The notes beneath the pieces are model-generated. The model did no database searches. It saw nothing but the letters and a program-made list of their open reading frames with translations, and was not told the origin of the DNA. From the NCBI GenBank assembly GCA_900766055.1, contig CAAFTZ010000011.1:1-22867 (forward strand): 22,867 nt of DNA. Reading direction: 5' to 3'. How positions within the stretch are numbered: position 1 is the first letter of the stretch; each line of letters opens with the position of its first letter. Made by a program: the position numbers and the translations under genes. This document shows positions 1 to 6,909 of the stretch, piece by piece. The DNA comes from an uncultured Parasutterella sp. (GTDB lineage: Bacteria > Pseudomonadota > Gammaproteobacteria > Burkholderiales > Burkholderiaceae_F).

Positions 1-357
1 CATCCGTTTGTATATATTAAATAATAAATACTTTTAAAGGATACCCAATTTTTCCAATCTACTCCCTTTAAAAAATTGCTTCTATCTGTCACTATTTTAA
101 TGGCACGGTGAAATATTGTCATTATTTATATAGGTATTTTCCCTAATATCCCGCCGGTGACTGTGGGTAATTTCTTGTCGATTTTTATGCATTTTTTCCA
201 TTCTTATCAAGTTAAAAAATCGCTCAGGCCCATAGGCTCAATGACGGACGCGGAATTGTAAATACAGATTTTTTCGAGTCTCGTCTTGTGCTCCTCTCTG
301 TCTCGGAGTCGTTAAAATGGTCGTCCCTGTTTCATTATTTTTTGTTCGAGTTTTCAA
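1..357. other. AT-rich non-coding leader region
   Basis: No open frame here looks like a real protein. The first ~220 bases are strongly AT-rich and differ from the balanced composition of the coding DNA that follows. The only structured element I see is the short palindromic core GCCCATAGGC at 228-237, annotated separately. I could not settle on a convincing -35/-10 pair. The end of whatever gene lies to the left is not visible. Confidence 0.6.
228..238. promoter_or_regulatory. Candidate operator, copy 1 (GCCCATAGGCT)
   Basis: GCC-CATA-GGC is a small perfect inverted repeat, 120 bp before the start of the 270-aa gene. The same 11 bases recur at 1213-1223 inside a longer palindrome in front of the helix-turn-helix gene. 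A shared site before two neighbouring genes, next to a gene for a small DNA-binding protein, suggests an operator. This is inference from position and symmetry only. Confidence 0.35.
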
Positions 358-1170
358 ATGCGTTTCACTTCTCCGAGTCGTACGATCCCTTCGATCTGTT
401 TGGCAATCTATGGTTGCGGACAGCTCGATCGTGTTGCCGACTTCATCAACAACAGCGGAGAGTATGTTGAGGACGGAGTAACTTTTACGCCGGGTATGAT
501 TGCCGGCCAGTATGCATTTGAACAAGTGAAACTTGACCGTAAAGGCTATGACACTCGCCGTCTGCAGAAATATCTATCTTTTTTGGCAGACGCCGGCGCA
601 TTCTTCTCTGAAGAAGAAGCCCTCCAGAGAGCCGATGATCTGATCAACAATTTCACAGCCGATTTCGGACACGATGAGGACGGTGACGCAACTTTCCGTA
701 TTAAGGCACAGAGCTATCGCTTGAAGAAATATGATTGTCATGCTTTATGGAGCATGATCAACCAGGCTTCCTTAACAATCGAGAGCGTTAAGCCTGAAAC
801 TTTCTGCGATGAAGACAGCGACGAAGATATTTCTTCCGATTCTTTGGATCTGGTGCTTACCTCCCGCCTTTTCAACAAGCAGAACGAAGCCTTCGCAACT
901 CTGACTCAGTACTATACGGTCAGCGAGGGAATGCTCACCGTCGAAGATTTGCTTGATTATTCACTTCTTGACTACCCTAATTTCCATGACGAGAGCGGTA
1001 AAACCTACAATCTCATGGAAAACATTGCTCAGCGCTACTACACCGAATGCATTAAGGTCGTTATGGATTACTTCCGAGACGCGCATAAAGAGCTTCCGGA
1101 TGTCATCCGCTCAGAGGAAATTACCTCCATGATCCTGCAGCCAATGAAACTTCCGATCATGCCGAATTAA
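358..1170 (+). CDS. Hypothetical protein, 270 aa, unrecognised
   Basis: I do not recognise this protein. It reads as a genuine soluble protein: codon use matches its neighbours, and it is rich in acidic and aromatic residues, with a dense acidic patch around residues 147-164 (ETFCDEDSDEDISSDSLD). The first 20 residues contain a short hydrophobic stretch ending in IYGC, but this is too weak to call a lipoprotein signal. ATG 358 is the only upstream start in this frame, because a stop lies at 313-315 with no ATG, GTG or TTG between. No Shine-Dalgarno sequence precedes it, so it may be leaderless or start further in, for example at Met47. It lies 88 bp upstream of the HTH gene, and both genes carry the GCCCATAGGCT element in front. 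It does not resemble a RelE/HigB toxin in length or motifs. Confidence 0.6.
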   Translation: MRFTSPSRTIPSICLAIYGCGQLDRVADFINNSGEYVEDGVTFTPGMIAGQYAFEQVKLDRKGYDTRRLQKYLSFLADAGAFFSEEEALQRADDLINNFTADFGHDEDGDATFRIKAQSYRLKKYDCHALWSMINQASLTIESVKPETFCDEDSDEDISSDSLDLVLTSRLFNKQNEAFATLTQYYTVSEGMLTVEDLLDYSLLDYPNFHDESGKTYNLMENIAQRYYTECIKVVMDYFRDAHKELPDVIRSEEITSMILQPMKLPIMPN

Positions 1171-1208
1171 TTAACCTTCCGGCATTCCTATCCGAATTTT
1201 TGAATTTC

Positions 1209-1226
1209 TGTAGCCCATAGGCTACA
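1209..1226. promoter_or_regulatory. Candidate operator, copy 2 (palindrome with 7-bp arms)
   Basis: TGTAGCC-CATA-GGCTACA is a perfect inverted repeat with a 4-base centre, 33 bp before the start of the HTH gene. Its core GCCCATAGGCT is identical to bases 228-238. No T-run follows, so it is unlikely to be an intrinsic terminator. Antitoxins of the HigA type classically bind palindromes in their own promoter, so autoregulation by the downstream HTH protein is a natural reading but not shown. Confidence 0.45.
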
Positions 1227-1228
1227 CT

Positions 1229-1253
1229 CGGCAAAATTTCATCTTATTTGCCG
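1229..1253. repeat. Inverted repeat just before the HTH gene
   Basis: CGGCAAA (1229-1235) and TTTGCCG (1247-1253) form 7-bp arms around an 11-base AT-rich spacer, ending 5 bp before the ATG at 1259. It could be a second operator or a hairpin that shields the start codon. There is no Shine-Dalgarno sequence in this space. Confidence 0.35.
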
Positions 1254-1258
1254 ACCTT

Positions 1259-1555
1259 ATGAATTTATCGACAGAAACTCCTTCCTCTTCTCTCAAGGAA
1301 GACACGGAAGAGCTCGTCAATACGCTCAATCGAATGCTCCAGAGCGCTCAGAACGACGCTGCAGAAATTGCAGCCGCGCTCGGGCGTATTGCCAAGAATT
1401 ACGGCATGTCCCGCCTTGCTCGCGAAACGGGTCTTTCCAGAGAAAGCCTTTACCGCACGCTTTCGGGGCAGTGCTCTCCGGAATTTTCAACCATTCTCAA
1501 AATCATCCGTGCTTTAAATCTGAATTTTGCCGTCACGGAAAACCCTTCGAAATAA
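1259..1555 (+). CDS. HigA-type addiction-module antidote-like HTH regulator
   Basis: A 98-aa protein whose C-terminal half matches the 'probable addiction module antidote' family (COG3636, HigA/XRE-like). The stretch from GMSRLARETGLSRESLYRTL (residues 49-68) is the helix-turn-helix, followed by PEFSTILKIIRALNLNF (74-90), which is diagnostic of the family. The N-terminal ~30 residues (MNLSTETPSSSLKEDTEE...) do not resemble the usual start of such antitoxins. No RelE/HigB-type toxin is encoded upstream, where it normally sits, or downstream. Instead the gene is followed after 3 bp by two acyl-CoA synthetases, so it is probably co-transcribed with them. Likely role: a DNA-binding autorepressor of this operon. 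The family call is firm; the function is inferred. Confidence 0.8.
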   Translation: MNLSTETPSSSLKEDTEELVNTLNRMLQSAQNDAAEIAAALGRIAKNYGMSRLARETGLSRESLYRTLSGQCSPEFSTILKIIRALNLNFAVTENPSK

Positions 1556-1558
1556 ATC

Positions 1559-3406
1559 ATGCAGCAAGAACAAGATAATGAATTTACCCGCGCTGAGGAG
1601 ATAAGGAAGCTCCATGTCATCCCTGAGCTCGTTTCACATCACCTCGAAATTCGCGGAGATGATCCGGCCGTTTGCCAATTCAATGCAAAAACTAAAGAAT
1701 GGGAAACACTTTCTTTTAAGGAGCTCTACGCCCGTTCTCTTGAATGGGCCAATGCTTTTGTCGCTTCCGGACTTAAGAAGGGCGACAGAGTCGCTATGCT
1801 CCTGCCCAACGGTATTGATGCCGTTTGCTTTGATCAAGGCGCTCTGATCGTCGGCCTTGTCCCGGTCCCGCTGCATATCATCGATACGCCGGCGAACTGC
1901 GCCTACATTTTGGAAGATTCGGACACGAAGCTCCTCGTAACGGTAAACCGCGCCCGCTGGCATGCTATTCAAGCTGCAGGAGCCGATTTATCCCAGCTCC
2001 ATACAGTCGTCTACGTCGATGACGAGTCCGGGCCTGAAAGTAAAGAGGTTTGCTGCGTCAATGTGAACGAGTGGCTGAAAGAAGGCGATTCTGTCGGAAC
2101 TCTCCCACCTGGTCCGGAAGAAGAAGACTTGGCCGCTTTGGTATACACCTCGGGAACAACAGGAAAACCCAAAGGCGTCATGCTCACGCACAAAAACATC
2201 ATGAGTGACATTTCTGCGCTGCTGTACAACATTGCGCCGAATCCATCCGACACCTGGTTGTCCTTTCTGCCTCTATCTCACACATTTGAGCGCACCACGT
2301 CCTATTACATCGGCCTGGGAATGGGCAATAAAGTCACTTTCAGCCGAGGCGTCGCACGCATCCTCGACGATTTAAAGACTGTCCGTCCTTCCATCATGAT
2401 GTCCGTTCCGAGAGTCTTTGAAAAAGTTGCCGCCAAAATCAATGAGCGTCTGAAGCAAAAAGGCGCTGTGAGCCGTCTCGTTTTCCAAGCAGCTGTCGAT
2501 GCGGGCTACCGCAACTTCAGCCGCAGGAACGGCCTCCCCGTCGACTCCTCTGTTCCGGCGGCATTTGATCGACTGATGGATCCTCTTTACGACAAACTGG
2601 TCCGCAATCAAATCAAGAATTCATTCGGCGGCCGCATGCGCGTCGCCGTCTCCGGCGGCGCAGCGCTGAGCCCGGAAGTTGCAAAAACCATCATCGGCTT
2701 GGGAATCGAAATTTTCCAAGGCTACGGCATGACCGAAACCTCTCCGATTATCTCCGTCAATAAGATCGGAGCCAATCATCCCGACACCGTCGGTCCAATC
2801 CTTCAGGGCATCGAAGCCAAACTAGGAGAAAAGGATGAACTCTTAGTTCGCGGGCCGCAGGTCATGAGAGGCTACTGGAAGCGCCCGGAAGACACCTTCA
2901 AGACTCTGGATCCCGAAGGCTGGCTCTCTACCGGAGACCAAGCCGACATTCTTCCCGGAAATTATCTGAAGATCAAAGGACGCATCAAAGAAATCATCGT
3001 CACCTCCACAGGTGAAAAGGTACCGCCCGTCGATATCGAACAGGCGATCGAAACCGACCCGCTTTTTGATCAGGCAATGGTTTACGGGGACAATCGTCCG
3101 TTTATCGTGGGTCTCTTAGTACTCAACATGGACAACTTCGAACGTTTTGCCGGTTCTCTGAATTTGGATCCCAAAGACCCCGAGATTTTGACCAATAAAG
3201 CCGTTATCAGGGAAATCCTTAAACGCATCAAGAGCGCCTGCAAATCATTTCCGCAGTATGGTGTACCTCGTTCTGTACTTCTCCTTAAGGATCCGTGGAC
3301 CATTGAAAACGATTCTTTAACGCCCACACTGAAATTGAAGCGCCGCGTCATTCTCGCCAAACACGGGAACGAAATCGAAAAACTTTATGAAGACTTTGGA
3401 AAATAA
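1559..3406 (+). CDS. Long-chain fatty-acid-CoA ligase (AMP-forming), paralog 1
   Basis: A 615-aa ANL-superfamily enzyme of the FAA1/LC-FACS type (COG1022), expected to activate a fatty acid to acyl-AMP and then acyl-CoA. The P-loop-like A3 motif YTSGTTGKPKG is at 196-206. FLPLSHTFER follows, the A5 motif GYGMTETSP is at 388-396, the A7 motif STGD is at 457-460 with its ribose-binding Asp460, and the hinge region IKGRIKEIIVTSTGEK starts at 472. The C-terminal adenylation lysine is probably Lys592 in LTPTLKLKR. Length is typical of the family. There is no signal peptide or membrane segment, so the enzyme should be cytoplasmic or peripherally membrane-bound. ATG 1559 starts 3 bp after the HTH stop with no good ribosome-binding site, which suggests translational coupling. 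Chain-length specificity cannot be read from the sequence. Confidence 0.9.
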   Translation: MQQEQDNEFTRAEEIRKLHVIPELVSHHLEIRGDDPAVCQFNAKTKEWETLSFKELYARSLEWANAFVASGLKKGDRVAMLLPNGIDAVCFDQGALIVGLVPVPLHIIDTPANCAYILEDSDTKLLVTVNRARWHAIQAAGADLSQLHTVVYVDDESGPESKEVCCVNVNEWLKEGDSVGTLPPGPEEEDLAALVYTSGTTGKPKGVMLTHKNIMSDISALLYNIAPNPSDTWLSFLPLSHTFERTTSYYIGLGMGNKVTFSRGVARILDDLKTVRPSIMMSVPRVFEKVAAKINERLKQKGAVSRLVFQAAVDAGYRNFSRRNGLPVDSSVPAAFDRLMDPLYDKLVRNQIKNSFGGRMRVAVSGGAALSPEVAKTIIGLGIEIFQGYGMTETSPIISVNKIGANHPDTVGPILQGIEAKLGEKDELLVRGPQVMRGYWKRPEDTFKTLDPEGWLSTGDQADILPGNYLKIKGRIKEIIVTSTGEKVPPVDIEQAIETDPLFDQAMVYGDNRPFIVGLLVLNMDNFERFAGSLNLDPKDPEILTNKAVIREILKRIKSACKSFPQYGVPRSVLLLKDPWTIENDSLTPTLKLKRRVILAKHGNEIEKLYEDFGK

Positions 3407-5239
3407 ATGACAGCTGACAACCTTAACAACGTGCGCGTCATTCCGGATTTGCTCGTGATCAACGAAAACGTTCGTCCGAGCAAGGTTGCTTACCGCCAGT
3501 TTGACGACAAATCTAAGACTTGGATCAGCGTAACTTGGAAAGAGTTCGCCGATATGATCCGCAGCTGGCGCAAAGCCTTTACAGCTTCCGGATTAAAAAA
3601 AGGCGACCACGCAGCTGTCCTCCTGCCGAATTCCATTACAGCAACGGCTTGTGATCTGAGCATCCTTTCCCAAGGAATGGTGCCGGTCCCTCTGCACGCA
3701 GTTGATACGCCTTCCTCCAGCGCCTTCATTCTGAACAACTCAGAAGCCAAGATTCTTTTTGTACCGCGCACACTGCGCTGGAACGCAATGTTAAACGTCC
3801 AGAAAGAATATCCGTATCTCGAGCTAGTTGTGACCACAGGAAATGACGCAGAGAGCGCCTCGCCGGATTCTCCGGTTCCTGTTGTGAATCTTTCGGATTG
3901 GTTAAAGCAAAGTGAAAAAACGGAGCTTGAGGACGTCTCGATCGATCCGAATGATCTTGCCGCCATCGTCTACACATCCGGAACCACCGGGAAGCCAAAG
4001 GGCGTCATGCTGACGCACGACAACGTCTTGAGCAATGTGAAATCCTTCTCTCAAGTGATCGATGTCGGTCCCGATGACGTCTTCTTGTCATTCCTGCCGT
4101 TTTCTCATACGTTCGAAAGAACTGTGACTTTCTATTTCACTTTGTTCTTAGGTGCAGAGGTCGGTTTCGCACGTTCCGTCTTGAAACTCGCCGAGGATTT
4201 GAAGGTCATTCGCCCGACGATTTTTGTGGCCGTACCGCGTGTCTTTGAACAATTCCATAATCGCATTAAAGCGAGCTTGAAATCCAAGGGAAGCATTGCT
4301 GCCACACTTGCCGATCAAGCCGAAATGATCGGCTGGAGAAGGTTTTGCCGCCGCAACGGTTTAGCCGTCCCTTCTTCGTCTGCTTCCTGGCTCGATTCTT
4401 TCATTTGGCCGATGCTGGAAAGCCGCATTGTCCTGCCGATTCGCGACGTTTTCGGAGGGCGCCTGAGAATTGCAATTGCCGGGGGCGCTGCATTAAACAA
4501 TGCCATCGGCCGCTTCTACAATGCCATGGGCGTTGAACTGAGGCAAGGCTACGGACTGACCGAAACCTCTCCGGTCATTTCTGTTAATCGCGAAAACTGC
4601 AACAATCCCGTCACCGTCGGACAGCCGATTCCCGGACTGCAAATTCGACTCGGCGACATGGAAGAGCTTCAGGTTAAAGGTCCTACCGTCATGAAGGGCT
4701 ACTGGAAGCGTCCGGATGCAACATCCGAGGTCTTTACCGAAGACGGCTGGTTCAAAACCGGAGACCAAGCAGATTTATCGGACGCCGGACGCATTCGCAT
4801 CAAAGGCCGAATTAAAGAAATCATCGTGACCTCCACAGGAGAGAAGATCCCTCCGACCGATATGGAGCTCGCCATTCAGACGGATCCGCTCTTTGAGCAA
4901 GTCATGGTTGTCGGAGAAGCGCGTCCCTTCATCACGGCTTTGGCTGTCGTCAACGAAGCCGAATGGGAGAAATTTGCTAAGGAATTCAACGTGGATCCGT
5001 CTGACGACCGCATGCTCATGCGGCGCGACATCCGTATGGCCGCGCTGAAGCGGTTAAAGAAAGCCGCCTCTCGCTTTCCGCAGTACGGCATTCCGCGCAA
5101 TATTCGTCTTTTGAAGGAACACTGGACCGTAGATAACGGATGCCTGACAGTCACCATGAAGCTGCGCCGACCGATCATCCGCGAGAAACTTCGCGCTGAG
5201 ATCGACGAGCTCTACACTGTCCCGCAAAATAACGTGTAA
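3407..5239 (+). CDS. Long-chain fatty-acid-CoA ligase (AMP-forming), paralog 2
   Basis: A 610-aa paralog of the preceding ligase, colinear along its whole length. YTSGTTGKPKGVMLTH begins at Tyr189, FLPFSHTFER follows, GYGLTETSP begins at Gly381, then KTGDQA and IKGRIKEIIVTSTGEKIPP. The likely adenylation lysine is Lys585 in LTVTMKLRR. All catalytic motifs are intact, so both copies should be active. Its ATG directly abuts the TAA of paralog 1 (zero spacing), pointing to coupled translation and matched amounts. The two copies differ most in the segment between the motif blocks around residues 250-350, where an acyl-binding pocket could diverge. The operon ends at the hairpin terminator at 5263-5289. 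Confidence 0.9.
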   Translation: MTADNLNNVRVIPDLLVINENVRPSKVAYRQFDDKSKTWISVTWKEFADMIRSWRKAFTASGLKKGDHAAVLLPNSITATACDLSILSQGMVPVPLHAVDTPSSSAFILNNSEAKILFVPRTLRWNAMLNVQKEYPYLELVVTTGNDAESASPDSPVPVVNLSDWLKQSEKTELEDVSIDPNDLAAIVYTSGTTGKPKGVMLTHDNVLSNVKSFSQVIDVGPDDVFLSFLPFSHTFERTVTFYFTLFLGAEVGFARSVLKLAEDLKVIRPTIFVAVPRVFEQFHNRIKASLKSKGSIAATLADQAEMIGWRRFCRRNGLAVPSSSASWLDSFIWPMLESRIVLPIRDVFGGRLRIAIAGGAALNNAIGRFYNAMGVELRQGYGLTETSPVISVNRENCNNPVTVGQPIPGLQIRLGDMEELQVKGPTVMKGYWKRPDATSEVFTEDGWFKTGDQADLSDAGRIRIKGRIKEIIVTSTGEKIPPTDMELAIQTDPLFEQVMVVGEARPFITALAVVNEAEWEKFAKEFNVDPSDDRMLMRRDIRMAALKRLKKAASRFPQYGIPRNIRLLKEHWTVDNGCLTVTMKLRRPIIREKLRAEIDELYTVPQNNV

Positions 5240-5262
5240 CCTGGATTTGGTCTGTTTGATTC

Positions 5263-5289
5263 GTGCAGCCTGCGGGCTGCACTTTTTTT
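5263..5289 (+). terminator. Rho-independent terminator of the acyl-CoA synthetase operon
   Basis: GTGCAGCC-TGCG-GGCTGCAC is a perfect 8-bp GC-rich stem with a tetraloop, followed directly by seven T. It lies 24 bp after the second ligase. There is no T-run on the other strand, so it serves the plus-strand operon only. Confidence 0.9.
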
Positions 5290-5309
5290 GAGGATTGGTT
5301 CAGGTGCGC

Positions 5310-6008
5310 TCAGCTGATCTTCTTTTCCATTTCGTCCAAGCGAGCCTGCTGCGCTTGAAGCAGTTTTTCAAGCGATTTGATCTTCTCTACGTACGGGTCT
5401 TCTTCGTTTGCGACCACACCGTAGGCAGCTAAGCGAACCTGGGTTTTCGGATCAGGCTGAGTTTCCGGCTCTTTTTTGGGCTCGGCTTTCTTTGATTTAT
5501 CTACAATTCGAGCCGGGTTTCCCACCGCCGTTGAATTCGGCGGGAGCGGTTTGATCACAACAGCATTACTGCCGATGCGGCAGTTGTCCCCGATTTCAAA
5601 ACCGCCGAGAATCTTGGCGCCGGCCCCGACAATAACGTTTTTACCGATCGTCGGATGCCGCTTCGTTCCCGAGGCAAGGGACGTTCCGCCCAAGGTCACG
5701 CCGTGGTAAATCGTGCAGTCGTCTCCGACTTCTGCCGTCTCTCCGATCACAACGCCCATTCCGTGATCGATCAGCACCCGGTCTCCGATCTTGGCAGCGG
5801 GATGGATTTCAATACCGGTGAGGAAACGATTGCACTGGGAAAGTGCTCTTGCCGTCACTTTCCAGTTTTTATTCCATAACCAGTACGCAGCACGGTGTGC
5901 AATGATGGCATGCAGCCCGGGATAACAAAGCAGAACCTCCCAGCGTGAATGAGCAGCTGGATCTCTTTCGTAAATGGAGTCGACGTCGCCTTTGATTCTC
6001 GAAAACAT
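5310..6008 (-). CDS. cysE: Serine O-acetyltransferase
   Basis: Transfers acetyl from acetyl-CoA to L-serine to make O-acetylserine, the first step of cysteine synthesis in the cytoplasm. With the start at 6008 the protein is 232 aa. An N-terminal helical part (MFSRIKGDVDSIYERDPAAH) leads to left-handed beta-helix hexapeptide repeats at about 64-165, with the family motif DHGMGVVIGETAEVGD at 81-96 (Asp81-His82), the catalytic-loop YHGVTLGGT at 101-109, and VGNPARIV at 162-169. I chose 6008 rather than the longer open frame to 6116 because GAGGGAAGG sits just ahead of this ATG, because the added residues are not family-like, and because the longer version would overlap trmJ. After the catalytic core comes a Lys/Pro/Glu linker (171-189) and a predicted coiled-coil end (about 206-231), longer than in compact forms of the enzyme. 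It lies 16 bp after trmJ. Confidence 0.92.
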   Translation of the reverse strand: MFSRIKGDVDSIYERDPAAHSRWEVLLCYPGLHAIIAHRAAYWLWNKNWKVTARALSQCNRFLTGIEIHPAAKIGDRVLIDHGMGVVIGETAEVGDDCTIYHGVTLGGTSLASGTKRHPTIGKNVIVGAGAKILGGFEIGDNCRIGSNAVVIKPLPPNSTAVGNPARIVDKSKKAEPKKEPETQPDPKTQVRLAAYGVVANEEDPYVEKIKSLEKLLQAQQARLDEMEKKIS

Positions 6009-6024
6009 CCTTCCCTCTGATTTT

Positions 6025-6822
6025 TTATTGCTGTCCGTCTTTATTCGTTTTTCTTCCGCTGCGCTCTGCCCGCGGACAAATAATCGCAGCGCAGATACCC
6101 CTAAGCATATCGACATCAGGAGCGCTTAAACCGGATCGAGACAAAATTCTTTTCAGTTTGGGCATCATGAGCTTCGGGCGTTCCGGGTTCAGAGCACCGC
6201 ATGCAATCATTGCCGCTTCGAGATGTTCATACAGTCCTTCAATGGCTTCAACACTTGCGGGCGGCTCACCTTCAAAACGATTAGCATGTGCATCCAGAGC
6301 TCTTCCGCGAAGGGTCTGCTGAACCTGATAAGCCGTTACCTGTACGGCCTGCGCGAGATTTAATGAGTCACACTCAGGATTAGCCGGGATTGCGGTGCAC
6401 AGCTGGCAGAGCATCATTTCTTCGTTCGTCAGTCCGCTTCTTTCGGTACCGAAAACAAAGGCAATTTCTTCACGAGGATTTTCTTCCAAGCGAGCCTTAA
6501 CCATTTCGCAGGAACTCTGCAGATCTGCCAGAGGAGGTCCGAACTCCCGGTCATAACCGGAAAGTGCGCAGGCAAAAGAAACATCTTTTAACGCTTCTAA
6601 AAGTGTCTTGGTGCAGACGCTGTTTTGCAGGACATCGACCGCGTGAGTAGAAAAAGCAATTGCATCCGGATCGGTGCGGTACTCGGGATGACGGGGGCTC
6701 ACGACGTATAGACGGTTAAATCCCATGGTCTTAATCGCCCTTGCGGCAGCGCCGATATTGCCCGGGTGGCTCGGTGAAACGAGAACGAAGCGGATACGCC
6801 CTCGTTGGGGAAGGAAGTCCAT
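6025..6822 (-). CDS. trmJ: tRNA (cytidine/uridine-32-2'-O)-methyltransferase
   Basis: A SPOUT-class, S-adenosylmethionine-dependent enzyme that 2'-O-methylates position 32 in the tRNA anticodon loop. The protein has 265 aa. VSPSHPGNIGAAARAIKTMG (15-34) is the N-terminal SPOUT signature. FVFGTERSGLTNEE (122-135) and IPANPECDSLNLAQAVQV (145-162) form the knotted cofactor-binding motifs. The C-terminal ~80 residues are the helical extension seen in TrmJ. The ATG at 6822 has only a weak purine-rich leader. It is followed closely by cysE and diverges from suhB, an arrangement I recall from other Burkholderiales. Confidence 0.9.
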   Translation of the reverse strand: MDFLPQRGRIRFVLVSPSHPGNIGAAARAIKTMGFNRLYVVSPRHPEYRTDPDAIAFSTHAVDVLQNSVCTKTLLEALKDVSFACALSGYDREFGPPLADLQSSCEMVKARLEENPREEIAFVFGTERSGLTNEEMMLCQLCTAIPANPECDSLNLAQAVQVTAYQVQQTLRGRALDAHANRFEGEPPASVEAIEGLYEHLEAAMIACGALNPERPKLMMPKLKRILSRSGLSAPDVDMLRGICAAIICPRAERSGRKTNKDGQQ

Positions 6823-6868
6823 AAACTACTGTCTCTTGAGGTAAAATTTCGGATTCTAAAGTTTACTT

Positions 6869-6884
6869 CACCGCTGAGGCGGTG
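6869..6884 (+). repeat. Hairpin in the suhB leader
   Basis: CACCGC-TGAG-GCGGTG forms a perfect 6-bp stem with a 4-base loop, 25 bp before the suhB start, in the 87-bp divergent region shared with trmJ. No T-run follows. It could be an mRNA leader structure or a small operator; I cannot choose between them. Confidence 0.4.
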
Positions 6885-6909
6885 CATAAAAAGTTCATCA
6901 GAGGAATAA

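Noticed and set aside
103..120. TGGCACG followed by AATATTG, resembling a sigma-54 promoter
   Set aside because: The -24 half matches but the required GC at the -12 position is missing, and it lies about 240 bp from the nearest gene start.
288..470. A 60-codon plus-strand frame overlapping the start of the 270-aa gene
   Set aside because: Composition is not protein-like, there is no ribosome-binding site, and the overlapping 270-aa frame is far better supported.
6009..6116. N-terminal extension of CysE
   Set aside because: It would overlap the end of trmJ, has no family likeness, and a good ribosome-binding site stands in front of the ATG at 6008.
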